NCBI GenBank assembly: GCA_035048495.1
Contig: CM068548.1
Coordinates: 1-64,000 of the forward strand
DNA from: Euptelea pleiosperma
Taxonomy: Eukaryota > Streptophyta > Magnoliopsida > Ranunculales > Eupteleaceae
Direction: 5' to 3'
DNA: 64,000 bases
Part shown: one piece after another, positions 35,795 to 48,800 of the stretch
Position numbering within the stretch: position 1 is the first letter of the stretch
Layout of the letters: the number at the start of each line of letters is the position of its first letter
Position numbers and translations under genes: made by a program
Notes under the pieces: model-generated
Databases searched by the model: none
Told to the model about the DNA's origin: nothing
What the model saw: the letters and a program-made list of their open reading frames with translations, nothing else

Positions 35795-36053
35795 CAAGTC
35801 TTGAGAATCGTCCCATCGGGTTTCCTGCGACAGAAGAAGCGCGTAATGAGACTTTATCAGAACGGCTTAATATCTAGACTTTCGAAAATGTGTTTAATGC
35901 ATGCAAATATACCATTTCGTCCAGAAAAGTGTGTTCTACGCAACAGAAGAGACTCTTACGTAGAAAAGTAGGTAAATAGAGTATTTTACGTAGGAGAATG
36001 CAATAACGCTAAAAGGATAATTGCTTAAAATAAGCACTTTTGAGCGAATATCA

Positions 36054-36058
36054 GTCCC
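36054..36058. repeat. right target-site duplication GTCCC
   Basis: Matches the left copy at 16542-16546. The satellite resumes in phase with GTCCCGAATCTTG. Confidence 0.95.
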
Positions 36059-39000
36059 GAATCTTGTTGCAACACTTCAAATATGTTGAAACAATAGTAA
36101 TGGAAGAGTATGAGTCTAATTATGAGGTCCGGTTGCAAAAAAGTCACAAGTTATAGGCTTCGGAATGTAACACACAAACTTAGTCCAATTAAAGACATTG
36201 ACGCACTGATGGAGCTAACTTGTTTCGACTGTCTCGAATCTTGTTCCAACACTTCAAATGTGTTGAAACAAAAGTAATAGAAGAGTTTGAGTCCAATTAC
36301 GAGGTCCGGTTGCGAAAAAGTCACAAGTTTTAGGCTTCGGAATGTAATACACAAACTGAGTCCAATTTGAGACGTTGACGCACGGATGGAGCTAACTTGT
36401 TTCGACTGTCCCAAATATTGTTCCAACACTTCATATCTGTTGAAACAATAGTAATGGAAGAGTTTGAGTCTAATTATGAGGTCCGGTAGCGAAAAAGTCA
36501 CAAGTTATAGGCTTCGGAATGTAACACACAAACTGAGTCCAATTTGAGACGTTGACGAACGGATGGAGCTAACTTGTTTCGACTGTCCCGAATCTTGTTC
36601 CAACACTTCAAATGTGTTGAAACAATAGTAATGGAAGAATTCGAGTCTAATTACGAGGTCCAGTTGCGAAAAAGTCACAAGTTAGAGGGTTCGGAACGTA
36701 ACACACAAACTGAGTCCAATTTGAGACGTTGACGAACGGATGGAGCTAACTTGTTTCGACTGTCCCGAATCTTGTTTCAACACTTCAAATGTGTTGAAAC
36801 AATAGTAATAGAAGAGTTTGAGTCCAATCACGAGGTCCGGTTGCGGAAAAGTCACAAGTTATAGGCTTCGGAATGCAACACAGAAACTGAGTCCAATTTA
36901 GGACGTTGACGTACGGATGGAGCTAACTTGTTTCGACCATCCCGAATCTCGTTCCAACACATCAAATGAATTGAAACGAAAGTAATACAAGAGTTTGAGT
37001 CCAATTACGAGGTCCGGTTGTGAAAAAGTCAAAAGTTATAGGCTTCGGAATGTAACACACAAACTGAGTCCAATTTGATACGTTGACGAACGGATGGAGC
37101 TAACTTGTTTCGACTGTCCCGAATCTTGTTCCAACAGTTCAAATGTGTTGAAACAATAGTAATGGAAGAATTCGAGTCTAATTACGAGGTCCAGTTGCGA
37201 AAAAGTCACAAGTTATAGGCTTCGGAATGTAACACACAAACTTAGTCCAACTAAAGACATTGACGCACAGATGGAGCTAACTTGTTTCGACTGTCTCGAA
37301 TCTTGTTCCAACACTTTAAATGTGTTGAAACAATAGTAATAGAAGAGTTTCAGTCCAATTACGAGGTCCGGTTGCGAAAAAGTCACAAGTTTTAGGCTTC
37401 GGAATGTAACATACAAACTGAGTCCAATTTGAGACATTGACGCATGGATGGAGCTAACTTGTTTCGACTGTCCCAAATATTGTTCCAACATTTCATATCT
37501 GTTGAAACAATAGTAATGGAAGAGTTTGAGTCTAATTATGAGGTCCGGTAGCGAAAAAGTCACAAGTTATAGGCTTCGGAATGTAACACACAAACTGAGT
37601 CCAATTTGAGACGTTGACGAACGGATGGAGCTAACTTGTTTCGACTGTCCCGAATCTTGTTCCAACAGTTCAAATGTGTTGAAACAATAGTAATGGAAGA
37701 ATTCGAGTCTAATTACGAGGTCAAGTTGCGAAAAAGTCACAAGTTATAGGGTTCGGAACGTAACACACAAACTGAGTCCAATTTGAGACGTTGACGAACG
37801 GATGGAGCTAACTTGTTTCGACTGTCCCGAATCTTGTTCCAACACTTCAAATATGTTGAAACAATAGTGATGGAAGAGTATGAGTCTAATTATGAGGTCC
37901 GGTTGCAAAAAAGTCACAAGTTATAGGCTTCGGAATGTAACACACAAACTGAGTCCAATTTGAGACGTTGACGAACGGATGGAGCTAACTTGTTTCGACT
38001 GTCCCGAATCTTGTTCCAACACTTCAAATGTGTTGAAACATTAGTAATGGAAGAATTCGAGTCTAATTACGAGGTCCAGTGGCGAAAAAGTCACAAGTTA
38101 TAGGGTTCGGAACGTAACACACAAACTGAGTCCAATTTGAGACGTTGACGAACGGATGGAGCTAACTTGTTTCGACTGTCCCGAATCTTGTTCCAACACT
38201 TCAAATATGTTGAAACAATAGTAATGGAAGAGTATGAGTCTAATTATGAGGTCCGGTTGCAAAAAAGTCACAAGTTATAGGCTTCGGAATGTAACACACA
38301 AACTTAGTCCAATTAAAGACATTGACGCACTAATGGAGCTAACTTGTTTCGACTGTCCCAAATATTGTTCCAACACTTCATATCTATTGAAACAATAGTA
38401 ATGGAAGAGTTTGGGTCTAATTATGAGGTCCGGTTGCGAAAAAGTCACAAGTTATAGGCTTCGGAATGTAACACACAAACTGAGTCCAATTTGAGACGTT
38501 GACGCACGGATGGAGCTAACTTGTTTCGACTATCACGAATCTTGTTCTAACACTTCAAATGTGTTGAAACAATAGTAATGGAAGAGTTTGAGTCCAATTA
38601 CGAGGTCCGGTTGCGAAAAAGTCACAAGTTATAGGGTTCGGAATGTAACACACAAACTAAGTCCAATTTGAGACGTTGACGAACGGATGGAGCTAACTTG
38701 TTTCGACTGTCCCGAATCTTATTTCAACACTTTAAATGTGTTGAAACAATAGTAATAGAAGAGTTTGAGTCCAATCACGAGGTCCTGTGGCGAAAAAGTC
38801 ACAAGTTATAGGCTTCGGAATGCAACACAGAAACTGAGTCCAATTTGAGACGTTGACGTACGGATGGAGCTAACTTGTTTCGACTGTCCCAAATATTGTT
38901 CCAACACTTCAAATCTGTTGAAACAATTGTAATGGAAGAGTTTGAGTCTAATTATGAGGTCCGGTTGCGAAAAAGTCACAAGTTATAGGCTTCGGAATGT

Positions 39001-39506
39001 AACACAGAAACTGAGTCCAATTTTAGACGTTGACGAACGGATGGAGCTAACTTGTTTCGACTGTTCCGAATCTTGTTCCAACACTTCAAATATGTTGAAA
39101 CAATAGTAATGGAAGAGTATGACTCTTATTATGAGGTCCGGTTTCGAAAAAGTCACAAGTTATAGGCTTCGGAATGTAACACACAAACTTGGTCCAATTT
39201 CAGACGTTGACGAACGGATGGAGCTAATTTGTTTCGACTGTCCCGAATCTTGTTCCAACACTTCAAATGTTTTGAAACAATAGTAATGGAAGAATTCGAG
39301 TCTAAGTACGAGTTCCAGTTGCAAAAAAGTCACAAGTTACAGGGTTCGGAACGTAACACACAAACTGAGTCCAATTTGTGACGTTGGAGAACGGATGGAG
39401 GTAACTTGTTTTAACTGTCCCGAATCTTGTTTCAACACTTCAAATGTGTTGAAACAATTTTAACTGTCCCGAATCTTGTTTCAACACTTCAAACTGAGTC
39501 AAATTT
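36059..39506. repeat. 177-bp satellite array right of the retroelement
   Basis: The satellite resumes in phase after the TSD. Monomers belong to the same GACGAACGG-dominated subfamily as 4.8-16.5 kb. The pair starting at 36151 translates identically to pairs at 7436, 9560 and 10621, supporting one continuous array before insertion. Monomers become more diverged from ~38.9 kb towards the foreign piece at 39507, with GACTCTTATT, AGTTCCAG and TTGGAGAACGG variants. Confidence 0.92.
39409..39493. repeat. 36-bp satellite segment duplicated at the edge of a foreign insertion
   Basis: The segment from TTTTAACTGTCCC to CACTTCAAA occurs at 39409-39444 and again at 39458-39493. It leaves a shortened monomer just before the non-satellite insert. 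This looks like a break-repair or replication-slippage scar. Confidence 0.75.
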
Positions 39507-39838
39507 TATGAAGCCATCCTTCACCAAACCCAGAGCGCCATGATTACTCATACTCAAAAGGACAACGAAATTGGCTTCTCCAAACTCAAGATTTTACGCA
39601 TTCTCACTTCCGACGACTGGAAAGAATCATGGTCCGACAACAAATTTGTCTCCAGTCCCTCAGGCCAAGCTTTTCCCGACAATTATTGCGATTACATGCT
39701 CGCCTAGGAAAATGCCCTCCTCATCCAAAATTCAAAAAATTCCCATTCCTGGTTTATCCAATTTACCCAAGATTTTCCTTTCAAACATATCCCTAATTGG
39801 TTCTTTATGAATTGGTGGGTCCTATTTGGCTCCCTTTC
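39507..39838 (+). pseudogene. 332-bp non-satellite insert, degraded coding-like fragment
   Basis: Sequence between AAACTGAGTCAAATTT (satellite) and CAAGTTATAGGG (satellite) shares nothing with the monomer. One plus-strand frame from ~39541 reads like a real protein fragment over ~100 codons. It is interrupted by one stop (TAG at ~39704) and has aromatic, Trp-rich stretches such as SWFIQF and NWFFMNWW. That style recalls plant retroelement or pararetrovirus polyproteins, but I cannot assign a family. A 79-codon frame at 39571-39810 overlaps it in another phase and is less convincing. There are no obvious terminal repeats; the left junction has a scar-like duplication. It is probably filler DNA or a relic of a transposable element. 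Confidence 0.4.
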
Positions 39839-42800
39839 ATCAAGTTATAGGGTTCGGAACGTAACACACAAACTGAGTCCAATTTGAGACGTTGACGAAC
39901 AGATGGAGCTAACTTGTTTCGACTGTCCCGAATCTTGTTCCAACACTTCAAATATGTTGAAACAATAGTAATGGAAGGGTATGACTCTAATTATGAGGTC
40001 CGGTTGCAAAAAAGTCACAAGTTATAGGCTTCGGAATGTAACACACAAACTGAGTCCAATTTGAGACGTTGACGAACGGATGGAGCTAACTTGTTTCGAC
40101 TGTCCCGAATCTTGTTCCAACACTTCAAATGTGTTGAAACAATAGTAATAGAAGAGTTTGAGTCCAATCACGAGGTCCGGTTGCGAAAAAGTAACAAGTT
40201 ATAGGCTTCGGAATGCAACACAGAAACTGAGTCCAATTTGAGACGTTGACGAACGGATGGAGCTAACTTGTTTCGACCGTCCCGAATCCTGTTCCAACAC
40301 ATCAAATGTATTGAAACAATAGTAATACAAGAGTTTGAGTCCAATTACGAGGTCCGGTTGTGAAAAAGTCACAAGTTATTGGCTTCGGAATGTAACACAA
40401 TAACTGTGTCCAATTTGAGACGTTGACGCACGAATGTAGCTAACTTGTTTTGCCTGTCCCGAATCTTGTTCCAATACTACAAATGGGTTGAAACAATAAT
40501 AATGGAAGAGTTTGAGTAAAATTACGAGGTCTGATTGCGAAAAAGTCACAAGTTATAGGCTTAGGAATGTAACACACAAACTGAGTCCAATTTGAGACGT
40601 TGACGCACGGATGGAGCTAACTTGTTTTGACTGTCCCAAATATTGTTCCAACACTTCAAATCTATTGAAAGAATAGTAATGGAAGAGTTTGGGTGTAATT
40701 GTGAGGTCCGGTTGCGAAAAAGTCACAAGTTATAGGCTTCGGAATGTAACACTCAAACTGAGTCCAATTTAAGATGTTGACGCACGAATGGAGCTAACTT
40801 GTTTCGACTGTCACGAATCTTGTTCCTCCACTTCAAATGTGTTGAAACAATAGTAATGGAAGAGTTTGAGTCCAATTACGAGGTCCGGTTGCGAAAAAGT
40901 CACAAGTTTTAGGCTTCGGAATGTAACACACAAACTGAGTCCAATTAAAGACATTGACGCACGGATGGAGCTAACTTGTTTCGACTGTCCCGAATCTTGT
41001 TCCAATACTTCAAATGTGGTGAAACAATAGTAATGGAAGAGTTTGAGTCCAATTACGAGGTCCGGTTGCGAAAAAGTCACAAGTTATAGGCTTCGGAATG
41101 TAACACACAAACTTAGTCCAATTAAAGACATTGACGCACTGAAGGAGCTAACTTGTTTCGACTGTCTCGAATCTTGTTCCAACATTTCAAATGTGTTGAA
41201 ACAATAGTAATAGAAGAGTTTGAGTCCAATTACGAGGTCCGGTTGCGAAAAAGTCACAAATTTTAGGCTTCGGAATGTAACACACAAACTGAGTCCAATT
41301 TGAGACGTTGACGCACGGATGGAGCTAACTTGTTTCGACTGTCCCAAATATTGTTCCAACACTTCATATCTGTTGAAACAATAGTAATGGAAGAGTTTGA
41401 GTCTAATTAGGAGGTCCGGTAGCGAAAAAGTCACAAGTTATAGGCTTCGGAATGTAACACACAAACTGAGTCCAATTTGAGACGTTGACGAACGGATGGA
41501 GCTAACTTGTTTCGACTGTCCCGAATCTTGTTCCAACACTTGAAATGTGTTGAAACAATAGTAATGGAAGAATTCGAGTCTAATTACGAGGTCCAGTTGC
41601 GAAAAAGTCACAAGTTATAGGGTTCGGAACGTAACACACAAACTGAGTCCAATTTGAGACGTTGACGAACAGATGGAGCTAACTTGTTTCGACTGTCCCG
41701 AATCTTGTTCCAACACTTCAAATATGTTGAAACAATAGTAATGGAAGAGTATGACTCTAATTATGAGGTCCGGTTGCAAAAAAGTCACAAGTTATAGGCT
41801 TCGGAATGTAACACACAAACTGAGTCCAATTTGAGACGTTGACGAACGGATGGAGCTAACTTGTTTCGACTGTCCCGAATCTTGTTCCAACACTTCAAAT
41901 GTGTTGAAACAATAGTAATGGAAGAATTCGAGTCTAATTACGAGGTCCAGTTGCGAAAAAGTCACAAGTTATAGGGTTCGGAACGTAACACACAAACTGA
42001 GTCCAATTTGAGACGTTGACGAACGGATGGAGCTAACTTGTTCGACTGTCCCGAATCTTGTTTCAACACTTCAAATGTGTTGAAACAATAGTAATAGAAG
42101 AGTTTGAGTCCAATCACGAGGTCCGGTTGCGAAAAAGTCACAAGTTATAGGCTTCGGAATGCAACACAGAAACTGAGTCCAATTTGAGACGTTGACGAAC
42201 GGATGGAGCTAACTTGTTTCGACCGTCCCGAATCCTGTTCCAACACATCAAATGTATTGAAACAATAGTAATACAAGAGTTTGAGTCCAATTACGAGGTC
42301 CGGTTGTGAAAAAGTCACAAGTTATTGGCTTCGGAATGTAACACAATAACTGTGTCCAATTTGAGACATTGACGCACGAATGTAGCTAACTTGTTTTGCC
42401 TGTCCCGAATCTTGTTCCAATACTACAAATGGGTTGAAACAATAATAATGGAAGAGTTTGAGTAAAATTACGAGGTCTGATTGCGAAAAAGTCACAAGTT
42501 ATAGGCTTAATAATGTAACACACAAACTGAGTCCAATTTGAGACGTTGACGCACGGATGGAGCTAACTTGTTTTGACTGTCCCAAATATTGTTCCAACAC
42601 TTCAAATCTATTGAAACAATAGTAATGGAAGAGTTTGGGTGTAATTGTGAGGTCCGGTTGCGAAAAAGTCACAAGTTATAGGCTTCGGAATGTAACACTC
42701 AAACTGAGTCCAATTTAAGATGTTTACGCACGAATGGAGCTAACTTGTTTCGACTGTCACGAATCTTGTTCCACCACTTCAAATGTGTTGAAACAATAGT

Positions 42801-45800
42801 AATGGAAGAGTTTGAGTCCAATTACGAGGTCCGGTTGCGAAAAAGTCACAAGTTATAGGCTTCGGAATGTAACACACAAACTGAGTCCAATTAAAGACAT
42901 TGTTGCACGGATGGAGCTAACTTGTTTCGACTGTCCCGAATCTTGTTCCAATACTTCAAATGTGGTGAAACAATAGTAATCGAAGAGTTTGAGTCCAATT
43001 ACGAGGTCCGGTTGCGAAAAAGTCACAAGTTATAGGCTTCGGAATGTAACACACAAACTTAGTCCAATTAAAGACATTGACGCACTGATGGAGCTAACTT
43101 CTTTCGACTGTCTCGAATCTTGTTCCAACATTTCAAATGTGTTGAAACAATAGTAATAGAAGAGTTTGAGTCCAATTACGAGGCCCGGTTGCGAAAAAGT
43201 CACAAGTTTTAGGCTTCGGAATGTAACACACAAACTGAGTCCAATTTGAGACGTTGATGCACGGATGGAGCTAACTTGTTTCGACTGTCCCAAATATTGT
43301 TCCAACACTTCATATCTGTTGAAACAATAGTAATGGAAGAGTTTGAGTCTAATTATGAGGTCCGGTAGCGAAAAAGTCACAAGTTATAGGCTTCGGAATG
43401 TAACACACAAACTGAGTCCAATTTGAGACGTTGACGAACGGATGGAGCTAACTTGTTTCGACTGTCCCGAATCTTGTTCCAACACTTCAAATGTGTTGAA
43501 ACAATAGTAATGGAAGAATTCGAGTCTAATTACGAGGTCCAGTTGCGAAAAAGTCACAAGTTATAGGGTTCGGAACGTAACACACAATCTGAGTCCAATT
43601 TGAGACGTTGACGAACAGATGGAGCTAACTTGTTTCGACTGTCCCGAATCTTGTTCCAACACTTCAAATATGTTGAAACAATAGTAATGGAAGAGTATGA
43701 GTCTAATTATGAGGTCCGGTTGCAAAAAAGTCACAAGTTATAGGCTTCGGAATGTAACACACAAACTGAGTCCAATTTGAGACGTTGACGAACGGATGGA
43801 GCTAACTTGTTTCGACTGTCCCGAATCTTGTTCCAACACTTCAAATGTGTTGAAACAATAGTAATAGAAGAGTTTGAGTCCAATCACGAGGTCCGGTTGC
43901 GAAAAAGTAACAAGTTATAGGCTTCGGAATGCAACACAGAAACTGAGTCCAATTTGAGACGTTGACGAACGGATGGAGCTAACTTGTTTCGACCGTCCCG
44001 AATCCTGTTCCAACACATCAAATGTATTGAAACAATAGTAATACAAGAGTTTGAGTCCAATTACGAGGTCCGGTTGTGAAAAAGTCACAAGTTATTGGCT
44101 TCGGAATGTAACACAATAACTGTGTCCAATTTGAGACGTTGACGCACGAATGTAGCTAACTTGTTTTGCCTGTCCCGAATCTTGTTCCAATACTACAAAT
44201 GGGTTGAAACAATAATAATGGAAGAGTTTGAGTAAAATTACGAGGTCTGATTGCGAAAAAGTCACAAGTTATAGGCTTAGGAATGTAACACACAAACTGA
44301 GTCCAATTTGAGACGTTGACGCACGGATGGAGCTAACTTTCTTTGACTGTCCCAAATATTGTTCCAACACTTCAAATCTATTGAAACAATAGTAATGGAA
44401 GAGTTTGGGTGTAATTGTGAGGTCCGGTTGCGAAAAAGTCACAAGTTATAGGCTTCGGAATGTAACACTCAAACTGAGTCCAATTTAAGATGTTGACGCA
44501 CGAATGGAGCTAACTTGTTTCGACTGTCACGAATCTTGTTCCACCACTTCAAATGTGTTGAAACAATAGTAATGGAAGAGTTTGAGTCCAATTACGAGGT
44601 CCGGTTGCGAAAAAGTCACAAGTTTTAGGCTTCGGAATGTAACACACAAACTGAGTCCAATTAAAGACATTGACGCACGGATGGAGCTAACTTGTTTCGA
44701 CTGTCACGAATCTTGTTCCACCACTTCAAATGTGTTGAAACAATAGTAATGGAAGAGTTTGAGTCCAATTACGAGGTCCGGTTGCGAAAAAGTCACAAGT
44801 TTTAGACTTCGGAATGTAACACCCAAACTGAGTCCAATTTGAGACGTTGACGCACGGATGGAGCTAACTTGTTTCGACTGTCCCAAATATTGTTCCAACA
44901 CTTCATATCTGTTGAAACAATAGTAATGGAAGAGTTTGAGTCTAATTATGAGGTCCGGTAGCGAAAAAGTCACAAGTTATAGGCTTCGGAATGTAACACC
45001 CAAACTGAGTCCAATTTGAGACGTTGACGAACGGATGGAGCTAACTTGTTTCGACTGTCCCGAATCTTGTTCCAACACTTCAAATGTGTTGAAACAATAG
45101 TAATGGAAGAATTCGAGTCTAATTACGAGGTCCAGTTGCGAAAAAGTCACAAGTTATAGGGTTCGGAACGTAACAAACAAACTGAGTCCAATTTGAGACG
45201 TTGACGAACAGATGGAGCTAACTTGTTTCGACTGTCCCGAATCTTGTTCCAACACTTCAAATATGTTGAAACAATAGTAATGGAAGAGTATGACTCTAAT
45301 TATGAGGTCCGGTTGCAAAAAAGTCACAAGTTATAGGCTTCGGAATGTAACACACAAACTGAGTCCAATTTCAGACGTTGACGAACGGATGGAGCTAACT
45401 TGTTTCGACTGTCCCGAATCTTGTTCCAACACTTCAAATGTGTTGAAACAATAGTAATGGAAGAATTCGAGTCTAATTACGAGGTCCAGTTGCGAAAAAG
45501 TCACAAGTTATAGGGTTCGGAACGTAACACACAAACTGAGTCCAATTTGAGACGACGAACGGATGGAGCTAACTTGTTCGACTGTCCCGAATCTTGTTTC
45601 AACACTTCAAATGTGTTGAAACAATAGTAATAGAAGAGTTTGAGTCCAATCACGAGGTCCGGTTGCGAAAAAGTAACAAGTTATAGGCTTCGGAATGCAA
45701 CACAGAAACTGAGTCCAATTTGAGACGTTGACGTACGGATGGAGCTAACTTGTTTCGACCGTCCCGAATCCTGTTCCAACACATCAAATGTATTGAAACA

Positions 45801-48800
45801 ATAGTAATACAAGAGTTTGAGTCCAATTACGAGGTCCGGTTGTGAAAAGGTCACAAGTTATTGGCTTCGGAATGTAACACAATAACTGTGTCCAATTTGA
45901 GACGTTGACGCACGAATGTAGCTAACTTGTTTTGCCTGTCCCGAATCTTGTTCCAATACTACAAATGGGTTGAAACAATAATAGTGGAAGAGTTTGAGTA
46001 AAATTACGAGGTCTGATTGCGAAAAAGTCACAAGTTATAGGCTTAGGAATGTAACACACAAACTGAGTCCAATTTGAGACGTTGACGCACGGATGGAGCT
46101 AACTTGTTTTGACTGTCCCAAATATTGTTCCAACACTTCAAATCTATTGAAACAATAGTAATGGAAGAGTTTGGGTGGAATTGTGAGGTCCGGTTGCGAA
46201 AAAGTCACAAGTTATAGGCTTCGGAATGTAACACTCAAACTGAGTCCAATTTGAGACGTTGACGCACGAATGGAGCTAACTTGTTTCGACTGTCACGAAT
46301 CTTGTTCCACCACTTCAAATGTGTTGAAACAATAGTAATGCAAGAGTTTGAGTCCAATTACGAGGTCCGGTTGCGAAAAAGTCACAAGTTATAGGCTTCG
46401 GAATGTAACACACAAACTGAGTCCAATTAAAGACATTGACGCACGGATGGAGCTAACTTGTTTCGACTGTCCCGAATCTTGTTCCAACACTTCAAATGTG
46501 GTGAAACAATAGTAATGGAAGAGTTTGAGTCCAATTACGAGGTCCGGTTGCGAAAAAGTCACAAGTTATAAGCTTCGGAATGTAACACACAAACTTAGTC
46601 CAATTAAAGACATTGACGCACTGATGGAGCTAACTTGTTTCGACTGTCTCGAATCTTGTTCCAACACTTCAAATGTGTTGAAACAATAGTAATAGAAGAG
46701 TTTGAGTCCAATTACGAGGTCCGGTTGCGAAAAAGTCACAAGTTTTAGGCTTCGGAATGTAACAACAAACTGAGTCCAATTCGAGACGTTGACGCACGGA
46801 TGGAGCTAACTTGTTTCGACTGTCCCAAATATTGTTCCAACACTTCATATCTGTTGAAACAATAGTAATGGAAGAGTTTGAGTCTAATTATGAGGTCCGG
46901 TAGCGAAAAAGTCACAAGTTATAGGATTCGGAATGTAACACACAAACTGAGTCCAATTTGTGACGTTGACGAACGGATGGAGCTAACTTGTTTCGACTGT
47001 CCCGAATCTTGTTCCAACACTTCAAATGTGTTGAAACAATAGTAATGGAAGAATTCGAGTCTAATTACGAGGTCCAGTTGCGAAAAAGTCACAAGTTATA
47101 GGGTTCGGAACGTAACACACAAACTGAGTCCAATTTGAGACGTTGACGAACGGATGGAGCTAACTTGTTTCGACTGTCCCGAATGTTGTTCCAACACTTC
47201 AAATGTGTTGAAACAATAGTAATGGAAGAATTCGAGTCTAATTACGAGGTCCAGTGGCGAAAAAGTCACAAGTTATAGGGTTCGGAACGTAACACACAAA
47301 CTGAGTCCAATTTGAGACGTTGACGAACGGATGGAGCTAACTTGTTTCGACTATCCCGAATCTTGTTCCAACACTTCAAATATGTTGAAACAATAGTAAT
47401 GGAAGAGTATGAGTCTAATTATGAGGTCCGGTTGCAAAAAAGTCACAAGTTATAGGCTTCGGAATGTAACACACAAACTTAGTCCAATTAAAGACATTGA
47501 CGCACTGATGGAGCTAACTTGTTTCGACTGTCCCAAATATTATTCCAACACTTCATATCTGTTGAAACAATAGTAATGGAAGAGTTTGAGTCTAATTATG
47601 AGGTCCGGTAGCGAAAAAGTCACAAGTTATAGGCTTCGGAATGTAACACACAAACTGAGTCCAATTTGAGACGTTGACGAACGGATGGAGCTAACTTGTT
47701 TCGACCGTCCCGAATCCTGTTCCAACACATCAAATTTATTGAAACAATAGTAATACAAGAGTTTGAGTCCAATTATGAGGTCCGGTTGTGAAAAAGTCAC
47801 AAGTTATTGGCTTCGGAATGTAACACAATAACTGTGTCCAATTTGAGACGTTGACGCACGAATGTAGCTAACTTGTTTTGCCTGTCCCGAATCTTGTTCC
47901 AATACTACAAATGGGTTGAAACAATAATAATGGAAGAGTTTGAGTAAAATTACGAGGTCTGATTGCGAAAAAGTCACAAGTTATAGGCTTAGGAATGTAA
48001 CACACAAACTGAGTCCAATTTGAGACGTTGACGCACGGATGGAGCTAACTTGTTTTGACTGTCCCAAATATTGTTCCAACACTTCAAATCTATTGAAACA
48101 ATAGTAATGGAAGAGTTTGGGTGTAATTGTGAGGTCCGGTTGCGAAAAAGTCACAAGTTATAGGCTTCGGAATGTAACACTCAAACTGAGTCCAATTTAA
48201 GATGTTGACGCACGAATAGAGCTAACTTGTTTCGACTGTCACGAATCTTGTTCCACCACTTCAAATGTGTTGAAACAATAGTAATGGAAGAGTTTGAGTC
48301 CAATTACGAGGTCCGGTTGCGAAAAAGTCACAAGTTTTAGGCTTCGGAATGTAACACACAAACTGAGTCCAATTAAAGACATTGACGCACGGATGGAGCT
48401 AACTTGTTTCGACTGTCCCGAATCTTGTTCCAATACTTCAAATGTGGTGAAACAATAGTAATGGAAGAGTTTGAGTCCAATTACGAGGTCCGGTTGCGAA
48501 AAAGTCACAAGTTATAGGCTTCGGAATGTAACACACAAACTTAGTCCAATTAAAGACATTGACGCACTGATGGAGCTAACTTCTTTCGACTGTCTCGAAT
48601 CTTGTTCCAACATTTCAAATGTGTTGAAACAATAGTAATAGAAGAGTTTGAGTCCAATTACGAGGTCCGGTTGCGAAAAAGTCACAAGTTTTAGGCTTCG
48701 GAATGTAACACACAAACTGAGTCCAATTTGAGACGTTGACGCACGGATGGAGCTAACTTGTTTCGACTGTCCCCAATATTGTTCCAACACTTCATATCTG

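Larger units (their letters stand above)
16547..36053 (-). mobile_element. tandem LTR retrotransposon (LTR-internal-LTR-internal-LTR), Athila/Tat-like, non-autonomous
   Basis: A 19,507-bp block inserted in satellite DNA with a GTCCC target duplication on each side. It holds three LTRs (16547-19302, 24921-27677, 33297-36053) and two internal regions (19303-24920, 27678-33296). The minus orientation follows from the primer binding site lying just below the low-coordinate end of LTRs B and C, the polypurine tract just above LTRs A and B, and the 614-codon ORF on the minus strand. A tRNA-Asp-like PBS and a Gag-like ORF suggest the Athila/Tat branch of Ty3/gypsy. No pol domain is visible in either internal region, so enzymes must come from elsewhere. 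Having only one TSD pair implies either one integration followed by LTR-LTR unequal crossing over, or integration of a tandem cDNA. Confidence 0.93.
33297..36053 (-). repeat. LTR C (terminal 5' LTR in element orientation), 2,757 bp
   Basis: Third copy of the LTR, ending at GCGAATATCA and followed by the TSD. It differs from LTR A by one extra A in the A run (11 versus 10). Because the element reads leftwards, this LTR holds the promoter that would drive a full-length transcript of the tandem element. Confidence 0.95.

Noticed and set aside
16547..36053. Host gene captured in the element
   Set aside because: The only long ORF has Gag-like composition and position; I see no conserved enzyme or structural-domain motif from a host gene family.
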